A program made the translations under genes and the position numbers. From assembly GCA_037043455.1 (NCBI GenBank), contig JAWPHD010000005.1:310001-374000 (forward strand): a stretch of DNA of 64,000 nucleotides, written 5' to 3'. The notes below the pieces were generated by a model. That model had not been told where the DNA came from, did not search any database, and saw only the letters and a program-made list of their open reading frames with translations. Source of the stretch: Cyrtodaria siliqua. Lineage: Eukaryota > Mollusca > Bivalvia > Adapedonta > Hiatellidae. This document shows positions 54,990 through 64,000 of the stretch, piece by piece (the stretch's first letter is position 1; each line of letters begins with the position of its first letter).

Positions 54990-57900
54990 GATGCACAGCA
55001 TAGATATCCTTACTGTCTGTTGTGTCAGTGGTTTGCTCATGTCGATAGTATACACGATAAAGCGTATTGTATCGATATCCTCACTGTCTGTTGTGTCAAT
55101 GGTGTGCTCCGTGTCGATAGTATACACGATAAAGCGTATTGTATCGATATCCTCACTGTCTGTTGTGTCACTGGTTTGCTCCGTGTCGATAGTATACACG
55201 ATACAGCGTATTGTATCGATATCCTCACTGTCTGTTGTGTCAATGGTGTGCTAATGACGATAGTATACACGATAAAGCGTATTGTATCGATATCCTCACT
55301 GTCTGTTGTGTAAATGGTTTGCTCATGTCGATAGTATACACGATGAAGCGTATTTTATCGATATCCTCACTGTTTGTTGTGTCAATGGTTTGCTCATGTC
55401 GATAGTATACACGATAAAGCGTATTGTATCGATATCCTCACCGTCTGTTGTGTCAATGGTTTGCTCATGTCGATAGTATACACGATAAAGCGTATTGTAT
55501 CGATATCCTCACTGTCTGTTGTGTCAATGGTTTGCTCATGTCGATAGTATACACGATTATAGATATCCTCAATGCCTGTTGTGTCAATGGTTTGCTCCGT
55601 GTCGATAATATACACGATAAAGCGTATTGTACCGATATCCGCACAGTCTGTTGTGTCAATGGTTTGCTCATGTCGATAGTATACACGATAAAGCGTATTG
55701 TATCGATATCCTCACTGTCTATTGTGTCAATGGTTTGCTCATGCCGATAGTATACACGATAAAGCGTATTGTATCGATATCCTCACTGTCTATTGTGTCA
55801 ATGGTTTGCTCCTGTCGATAGTATACACGATAATCGATATCCTCACTGCCTGTTGTGTCAATGGTTTGCTCCGTGTCGATAGTATACACGATTAAGCGTA
55901 TTGTATCGATTACCTCACTGTCTTTTGTGTCAATGGTTTGCTCATGTCGATAGTATACACGATAAAGTGTATTGTATCGATATCCTCACTGTCTGTTGTG
56001 TCATGGGTTTGCTCCGTGTCGATACGATAAAGCGTATTATATCGATATCCTCACTGTCTGTTGTGTCAATGGTTTGCCCCGTGTCGATAGTATACACGAT
56101 AAAGCGTATTGTATCGATATCCTCACTGTCTGTTGTGTCAATGGTTTGCTCATGCCGATAGTATACACGATAAAGCGTATTGTATCGATATCCTCACTGT
56201 CTGTTGTGTCAATGGTTTGCTCCTGTCGATAGTATACACGATAATCGATATCCTCACTGCCTGTTGTGTCAATGGTTTGCTCCGTGTCGATAGTATACAC
56301 GATTAAGCGTATTGTATAGATTACCTCACTGTCTTTTGTGTCAATGGTTTGCTCATGTCGATAGTATACACGATAAAGCGTATTGTATCGATATCCTCAC
56401 TGTCTGTTGTGTCAATGGTTTGCTCGGTGTCGATACGATAAAGCGTATTATATCGATATCCTCACTGTCTGTTGTGTCAATGGTTTGCCCCGTGTCGATA
56501 GTATACACGATAAAGCGTATTGTATCGATATCCTCACTGTCTGTTGTGTCAATGGTTTGCTAATGTCGATAGTATACACGATAAAGCGTATTGTATCGAT
56601 ATCCTCACTGTCTGTTGTGTCAATGGTTTGCTCATGTCGACAGTATACACGATGTAGCGTATTTTATCGATATCCTCACTGTCTGTTGTGTCAATGGTTT
56701 GCTCATGTCGATAGTATACACGATAAAGCGTATTGTATCGATATCCTCACCGTCTGTTGTGTCAATGGTTTGCTCATGTCGATATTATACACTATAAAGC
56801 GTATTGTATCGATATCCTCACTGTCTGTTGTGTCAATGGTTTGCTCATGTCGATAGTATACACGATAATCGATATCCTCAATGCCTGTTGTGTCAATGGT
56901 TGGCTCCGTGTCGATAATATACACGATAAAGCGTATTGTATCGATATCCGCACAGTCTGTTGTGTCAATGGTTTGCTCATGTCGATAGTATACACGATAA
57001 AGCGTATTGTATCGATATCCTCACTGTCTGTTGTGTCAATGGTTTGCTCATGCCGATAGTATACACGATAAAGCGTATTGTATCGATATCCTCACTGTCT
57101 GTTGTGTCATTGGTTTGCTCCTGTCGATAGAATACACGATAATCGATATCCTCACTGCCTGTTGTGTCAATGGTTTGCTCCGTGTCGATAGTATACACGA
57201 TTAAGCGTATTGTATCGATTACCTCACTGTCTTTTGTGTCAATGGTTTGCTCATGTCGATAGTATACACGATAAAGCGTATTGTATCGATATCCTCACTG
57301 TCTGTTGTGTCATTGGTTTGCTCCGTGTCGATACGATAAAGCGTATTATATCGATATCCTCACTGTCTGTTGTGTCAATGGTTTGCCCCGTGTCGATAGT
57401 ATACACGATAAAGCGTATTATATCGATATCCTCACTGTCTGTTGTGTCAATGGTTTGCACCGTGTCGATAGTATACGAGATAAAGCATATTGTATCGATA
57501 TCCTCACTGTCTGTTGTGTCAATGGTTTGCTCATGTCGATAGTATACACGATAAAGCGTATTGTATCGATATGTTGTGTCAATCGTTTGCTCCGTGTAGA
57601 TAGTATACACGATAAAGCGTATTGTATCGATATCTTCACTGTCTGTTGTGTCAATGGTTGGCTCCTGTCGATAGTATACACGATACAGCGTATTGTATCG
57701 ATATCCTCACTGTCTGTTGTGTCAGTGATTTGCTCCTGTCGATAGTATACACGATACAGCGTATTGTATGGATATCCTCACTGTCTGTTGTGTCAGTGGT
57801 TTGCTCCTGTCGATAGTATACACGATACAGCGTATTGTATCGATATCCTCACTGTCTGTTGTGTCAGTGGTTTGCTCATGTCGATAGTATACACGATACA

Positions 57901-58121
57901 GCGTATTGTATCGATATCCTCACTGTCTGTTGTGTCAGTCGTTTGCCCCGTGTCGATAGTATACACGATAAAGCGTATTGAATCGATATCCTCACAGTAA
58001 GTTGTGTCAATGGTTTGCTCCGTGTCGATAGTATACACGATAAAGCGTATTGAATCGATAGCCACACTGTCTTATGTGTCAATGATTTGCTCCGTGTCGA
58101 TAGTTTACACGATAAAGCGTC
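54990..58121. repeat. 71-bp tandem array, ~44 units, higher-order structure
   Basis: The unit holds ATCGATATCCTCACTGTCTG, TTGTGTCAATGGTTTGCTC, GTCGATAGTATACACGATA and AAGCGTATTGT. Variant units act as markers: a short unit (ACGATAATCGATATCC), an ATTAAGCG unit with CTTTTGTG, and one lacking GTATACAC (GTGTCGATACGATA). Each recurs at +411 and at +1309 (for example 55891, 56302, 57200). Older markers at 55341, 55441 and 55571 recur at +1309 only. Tens of open frames on both strands are translations of the units; 71 is not a multiple of 3, so all frames appear. Confidence 0.93.
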
Positions 58122-58440
58122 TTCATCCATGTATAGTGAGTACTGATGATTTTAACTGACTACATACACGTCTATTCTTGACACAAACATCGGATTACCT
58201 CGGAGACATCTCGATTTCGCCACGCAGTGGCAATTGATTTGTAATAAATTAATTGGCCTTACGCTGTCTCGAGTTAAGTTGCTTGATGTGCGAACACCTG
58301 GTCGTTTCGTTTTTGGTTTTATGATATTATTTGATATAGTTTCAAACGTTACATATATTAAAACGCTTCTTTAAAGGAATGTTTTTTACGAGCTACTTTA
58401 AACTGTGTATTGGATGATCTTGATATAGGTCGAAACGGAT
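58122..58440. other. No recognisable feature
   Basis: Unique flank between the array and the LINE relic. Confidence 0.4.
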
Positions 58441-59792
58441 CAATTTATTCCAAATAAAAACTTAAGTGCTATTTTTATCTCTGACACGCACGGACCGCCG
58501 TCCACAGCTACATTTAAATGACGTTCAGCTAACATTTGTAGAAAACCATAAACATTTGGAAATAATATTGAGTTCAGATGGTAAATGGCATGATCACATT
58601 GACAGTACAATAGCTTCTGCGTCAAAAGTTTTAGGCCTAATGCGACTTTTAAAATTCAAATTGAATGGTAAAACACTTAATCAGGTTTACTTATCATACA
58701 TGGGTCCCATTTTGTATCTATTGTGTGGGATGGGTGTTCTGTCTACGATAGAGAAAAACTTGAACAACTCCAATATGAGGCCTCACGGATTGTTACTGGA
58801 TTAACAAGATCAGTATCAATACAAAAAATAGTATCTGAAATCGGATGGCTCTCATTATCCGATAGAGGTAAATCACACAAACTTGCCATTGTTTATAAAG
58901 TCAATAACTGCATATTGCCTCATTATGTTACTAACCTTTTCCCTCCATTTGTCGAGGAAAATAACCTTTATAACCTAAGAAACAATAACAACTATGAGAC
59001 AATGGCAAGAATAATTGATTTTTGTTCCAGATCATTTGTACCATCATCTATTACTCTGTGGAATAACTTACCAGTCGAAATTAGAAACTCCGAATCTCTT
59101 GCTTTCTTAAACGCAAACTTAAAAGCTTCATATGTGTTAGTCCTAGGGTTCCTAGTTTCTTCTTATATGGTCTGCGACCACTTGCCGTTATACACGCGAG
59201 AATTCGTAATGCATGTAGCAATCTTAATGACGTTTATACATATCATTTACGACCATCACCAAGTTGAGCTGCGGACATGTAATAGAAGGTGCAGAACATT
59301 TTATGTTTAATTGTAATAGAATTGACATACAACGACTTACTCTATTTCAATCCACTCGACGTTTTCATCCGCTAAGTGCTTTTCGGTCAAGAACAACTCT
59401 AAAGATGAAGAAAATACATTATTTGTTAATGCTTTCCAAAAATACATTAGCGAAACCAAGCGCTTTACAAACTAGCACATTTTACCAAGTTCTTACAAAA
59501 CTGCTCTGATTCACTGTACTGAATGTTTATAATCTCGCTTTCTGCTATCACGACCTTGCTTCTTCCTATCTCTTCTCTCTATACCATATTTGACAACAGC
59601 TAATGGAACTGATTTCAGGTATATTCAAGAATATGGTAATTGTTAAACCAACAATATGCATACTATGTAACTACTTGCTTAGCGATGTATATTTTTGTAA
59701 TATATCGTATTGGGAAGGGCCGTAACTAATGTTGTTAGAACTTGTGGCGCAACCCGTTTGCATATTATATGGCAATAAAATATGTTTAAATC
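58441..59792 (+). pseudogene. LINE relic, C-terminal part to 3' end (copy 2)
   Basis: Plus-strand pieces in order. 58466-58713: VQLTFVENHKHLEIILSSDG, KWHDHIDS and KTLNQVYLSY. After a frameshift, 58723-59130: VWDGCSVYDREKLEQLQYEA, RGKSHKLAIVYKVNN, SSITLWNNLPVEIRNSES. After a shift near 59140: YGLRPLAVIHARIRNACSNL. After another near 59265: SCGHVIEGAEHFMFNCNRID, a CCHC-like zinc knuckle typical of LINE C-termini. The RT palm with FADD is missing, so this is 5'-truncated. The 3' UTR (GGGAAGGGCCGTAACTAATG to GGCAATAAAATATG and one AAATC, ending 59792) matches the 3' end of copy 1. Confidence 0.85.
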
Positions 59793-60381
59793 TATTGGAT
59801 GATCTCAAGATCCGTGTTTTAACCAAATAAATTAAAATGACACAAGATGGTTTCACCGTGGTTACATTGTTTCATTTGATTGATAATGTTTGAAAAGTTA
59901 CATTGGTTTTACTGTGTGGTTTGGATTGTTGCTAAGTTACTTTATAATTCATAAAACTGGAGGAAAGTTATTATGAAGCCGTTTCACCCACTACTAAATG
60001 ATTCGTGTTTTGATCAAACGGGATGGCATTTTAAGGCAAGGTTGTACTAATACATTTGTACATAGACTTGTTTGATAAGAGAGATTTTATTATATTCCTT
60101 TTAAAAAATAATATATACATAGTACCTTCATTTTCTTACAATGGAATACAACAACCTGTATCACACTACAGGTTATCACTATGCTACTAAAAATATAATT
60201 AGTACGTTACGTCATACAAACAAAACAAGTAGGTCAGACCAATGAACACCAACACCTTAAAACTACATACATTTTCCCGCTGCACTTTATCGAGAAATAA
60301 TATGTTTTATTGAATGTGTATGCAATAGCAATGCAAATATTTCTATGTTAATGATGTGTAAGAAGTATATAATAAATATAA
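59793..60381. other. No supported gene; small hairpin
   Basis: AACCTGTA-TCACAC-TACAGGTT forms a perfect 8-bp stem at 60153-60174. The rest is AT-rich. Confidence 0.4.
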
Positions 60382-60519
60382 TACTAGAGTTAAGTGTTCT
60401 GGAATTTGTATCACCTCTCGTAGGTAAATGCCAGATCAGGATCACACTCGAGACTCCGCCTGTCGTGTGATTTTACCTACTCGAGGTGAAACAAACTTCC
60501 AGAACACGTTACTCTAGTA
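60382..60519. mobile_element. Palindromic MITE, ~138 bp
   Basis: TACTAGAG, GTGTTCTGGAA, TCACCTCTCGTAGGTAAA and CACACTCGAG pair with the complementary CTCGNNNNNGTGTG, TTTACCTACTCGAGGTGA, TTCCAGAACAC and CTCTAGTA. Arms are ~60 bases with few mismatches. No coding capacity. Confidence 0.7.
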
Positions 60520-61236
60520 ATAATGCTATTAAATCAAACTACAAAGGTGATTAAATGGATTATAATTTCGTTAAACTTTTCGAGAAAATACAGCTTTCTA
60601 GAAAATATTTGTATTTTGATGTTTTAGGCGGCTCATAATGTTCGTTACTTATTGATCAACCCTTGTACTTATAAAACACGACATCGTATAACGCTGATGG
60701 CGTGTGGTAATGAAAGGAAAGACATCTTTCTCACCGAGAAACACTGTACATAACTAATGGCAACATTACTTTGGTCGGAACTATTAAAACTACATTCATA
60801 ATTCCATCCGTTACAGCGTTTTCACTTATTGCCCTCTATCTGTGTATTAGGTTTCAAACCTTTGGCAAAATAAATGAAAAATAAATGAAAACGCAACATT
60901 TTATTTAACTATATGCAAGCAGGGTAAAGGGACACCTGACATTCTTGACTGGTTTAATACTCACGGCGTCCTGTTCCTTTTTCTACATAGCATTTGTTCA
61001 ATCATTAATCATGATAATATCAAATTTAAGAATATTTCAATGCCATTTGTTTTTGCATATTAATTACTGTTGATTATATTGCGCCACGTTTTGCAAATTA
61101 TGTCATTTTTGTTAGAATTTAATATTGCATCGTCAAACTTACTAAGTAAAACAACCAAACAAAAAAAAAAACACTGCTAAAAAGAAGATTTTTACAAAAA
61201 AAAGAATCACCGCAAGAAAGAAACTAATTCCCTTTT
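60520..61236. other. No recognisable feature
   Basis: AT-rich, with an A-run near 61160. Confidence 0.4.
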
Positions 61237-64000
61237 AGCTCACCTGAGCCAAAGGCTTGTGACCGCTTTTTGTCCGTCCGTCCGTCCGTCCTCTAGCCTT
61301 GGTTAAACAACTTCTCCTTGGCCAATTTTGACCACATTGCACATGGATGATACTGAGGTCAAATGATTTTAAAATTATACAAAGTAGGTCAATGCGAATT
61401 CCAATATGGCCGCCATTACCATATATAGTCAAAACCTTAAAAAAGTTGTTCTCAAGAATCGTTGAACAGATTTTGAAAGTTTTTGTTTATAAATGATCGC
61501 CAACTCCTAAACTACAAAAGTTGTACAAACGAAGTTCCTAGGCTCAACAATGGCTGTGCCCCGGGGTTCCAAAGTGTGTCACTATGGAGAGTTTACATGT
61601 TTTACATAGACTTAAATAGGGCATTTGTAAACGGCATCTCCTCAGAAATGGCTTTACCAATTTTGACCAAATTTCACTTGGCCGTTACTGAGGTCAATGC
61701 CTTCCATAGTTATACAAATTAGGTCAATGCGCGACATTCAATATGGCCGCCATTACCATATACAGTCAAAACCTTAAAAAATCTTCTTCTCAAGAACCGC
61801 TGAACAGATTTTGACAGTTTTTATTTATAAATGATAGCCAACTCCTAGGCTAAAATAGTTGTACAAACGAAGTTCCTAGGATTAAAAATGGCTGTGTCCT
61901 GGGGTTCCAAAATTTGCATATCGAGGTTTTACATGTTTTACATAGACTTGTATAGGGCATTTGTAAACGACATCTTCTCCGAAACCGCTTGACCAATTTT
62001 GACACTTGAACGATACTGAGGTCAATGCCAAAGTTGTAAAAATTAGATCAAGATTGTCACCATTACCATATATGGACAAATTTAAGAAATATTTTCTCAA
62101 GAACCGCTGAGCAGATTTTGACCGTTTTTATTTATAAATGATCACCAACTCCTAGACTACAAACGATATACAAATGAAGTTCCTAAGATCAAAAATGGCT
62201 GTACCCCGGTGTTCCGAAATGTGTATACGGAGATTTTACATGATTTACATAGACTTATATAGGGCATTTGTAAAGACATCTCCTCAGAAACCACGTGACT
62301 AATTTTGAACAATTTTCACCTGGACGATACAATGCCTTCCAAAGTGATACAAATTAGGTCAATGCAACATCCAAGATGGCCACCATTCCTATATGTGGTT
62401 AAAATAATTATTAAAAATCTTTTTTCCAAGAACCACTGAACAGATTTTAAAAGTTCTTATTTATAAATGTTTGCCAACTCCTAGACTACAAAAGTTGTAC
62501 AAGCGAAGTTCCTAGGGTCAAAAATGGCTATGCCCCGGGGTTCCAAAGTTTGCATATGGAGAATTTACATGTTTTACATAGACATATATAGGGCATTTGT
62601 AAACGACATCTTGGCCGATTTTGACCAAAATTCATATGTGGACGATACTGAGGTCAATGCCTTCCAAAGTTGTACACATTAGGTCAGTGCAACATCCAAT
62701 ATGGCCGCCATTTCCATTTATGGTCAAAATCTTAAGAAATCTTCTTCTCAAGAACCGCTGACCAGAATTTGACAGTTTTTATTTATAAATGATCGTCAAC
62801 TCCTAGGCTACACGACTTTTACAAAAGAAGTTCCTAGGGTAAAAAATGGCTGTGCCCCGGGGTTCCAAATTGTGTATATGGAGAGTTTACATGTTTTACA
62901 TAGACTTATATAGGACATTTGTAAACGACATCTCCTCGGATACCGCTTTACCAATTTTGACCAAATTTCACGTAGATGATACTGATGTCAATGCCTTCCA
63001 AAGCTGTATAAACTAGGTCAATGCAAAATCCAAGATGGCCGCCATAACCATAATTATATGATCAAAATCTTTAAAAACCTTCTTCTCAAGAATCGCTGAA
63101 CAGATTTTAACGATTTTTATTTATAAATGATCGCCAACTCCTAGACTACAAAAGCTATACACATGAAGTTCCTAGGGTAAAGAATGGCTGTGCCCCGGGG
63201 TTCCAAAGTTTGCATATGGAGATTTTTCATGTTTTACATAGACATGTATAAGGCATTTGTAAACGACATCTTGGCCGATTTTAACCAAAATTCATGTGGA
63301 CGATACTGAGGTCAATGCCTTCCAAAGTTATACAAATTAGATCAGTGCAATATCAAAAAAGGCCGCCATTTCCATTTATGGTCAGAACCTTAAGAAATCT
63401 TCATCTCAAGAACCACTGATCAGATTTTGACAGTTTTTGTTTATAAATGATCGTCAACTCCTAGGCTACACAAATTTTACAAAAGAAGTTCCTAGGGTAA
63501 AAAATGGCTGTGCCCCGGGGTTCCAAATTTTGTGTATGGAGAGTTTACATGTTTTACATAGACTTATATAGGACATTTGTAAACGACATCTCCTCGGATA
63601 TTTTGACCAAATTTCACGTAGATGATACTGATGTCAATGCCTTCCAAAGCTATATAAACAAGGTCAATGCGACATCCGAGATGGCCGCCATAACCATAAT
63701 GATATGGTCAGAACCTTAAAAAATCTTCTTCTCAAGAACCGCTGAACGATTTTTATTTATAAATGATCGCCAACTCCTATAGGGACTACAAACAATTATA
63801 CAAACTAATTACAGGGTCACAATTGGCTGTGCCCCGGGGTTCCCTCACATATTGTATGTAGCATTAGCGTATGGTCTTCTGCAAAGTTTGTTCAAATGGT
63901 GACCCTGGGGTCAAATTTGCCCCGCCCCCGGAGTCACAGTTTTACATAGAATAGTATAGTTGAATGATGTTTAACGGCTCATCAACACAGTTTAGGTTAT
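61237..64000. repeat. ~322-bp tandem array, 8 units, open at the right end
   Basis: It starts with TAGCTCACCTGAGCC and a (GTCC)n run at 61268-61291. The unit then repeats CTCAAGAACCGCTGAACAGA, ATAAATGATCGCCAACTCCT, AAGTTCCTAGGGTNAAAAATGG, GTGCCCCGGGGTTCC, TTTACATAGACTTATATAGG, GATACTGAGGTCAATGCC and AATATGGCCGCCAT. The CCCCGGGGTTCC-type mark lies at about 61558, 61895, 62202, 62530, 62852, 63191, 63513 and 63834, so periods are 307-339. This family is abundant in mollusc genomes, from memory. Frames at 61483, 61882 and 63504 are unit translations. Confidence 0.88.

Noticed and set aside
54979..58130. Tens of open frames of 64-157 codons
   Set aside because: All are translations of the 71-bp satellite in three frames on both strands.
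58441..59792. Functional LINE
   Set aside because: At least three frameshifts and no RT palm; a relic only.

Overview
This 64 kb window is AT-rich eukaryotic nuclear DNA. It has introns with GT/AG borders, no operons, and is dominated by repeats. Bivalve-type SINE cores, the TAGCTCACCTGAGC-headed tandem family at the right end and LINE/YR relics of a style common in clams suggest a marine mollusc, most likely a bivalve. That is inference from repeat style; no species-diagnostic gene is present.

Only one convincing host protein gene is visible: a 358-residue class A (rhodopsin-family) peptide-type GPCR on the + strand. It has two coding exons (26360-26738 and 28622-29319) and an 1883-bp phase-1 intron just before the DRY motif. 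The intron carries a SINE fragment and a foldback element holding a Tc1-type transposase scrap. A TATA-associated small ORF (34301-34530) and a minus-strand coding relic of unknown identity (52327-52990) are weaker candidates.

The rest is mobile DNA, read by comparing parts of the window with each other. Labels R1-R9 are mine. R1 is a long-TIR transposon (full copy 15710-16386, about seven fragments). R2 is a family with CCTTGGAACGGTCAGTAG ends. R3, R4, R5, R6 and R9 are dispersed families with 2-4 copies here. R7 is a 226-bp MITE (42912-43137). R8 is a MetaSINE-like SINE. Retroelement relics are a Penelope-like RT (5790-6492), two copies of one LINE (35160-37104 minus, 58441-59792 plus) sharing a 3' end, and a tyrosine-recombinase element (16925-21178). 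The last has repeats arranged A1-internal-B1A2-B2, as in Ngaro/PAT-type split-direct-repeat retrotransposons. It is interrupted by a TTAA-flanked insertion whose empty site survives in the partner repeat.

Several TIR elements have interiors built from short reiterated motifs (8646-9418, 23697-23999, 48712-49421, 49460-49828). Large tandem arrays are a 93-bp array with an open 31-codon frame (19214-20538), a dimeric ~97-bp array (40468-41434), a 55-bp array (33826-34207), a 62-bp array (32287-32612), a 71-bp array with nested 411- and 1309-bp higher-order duplications (54990-58121) and a ~322-bp array running off the right end (61237-64000).

Most open reading frames in the window are chance frames inside these repeats. 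Family assignments rest on remembered motifs, not on searches.
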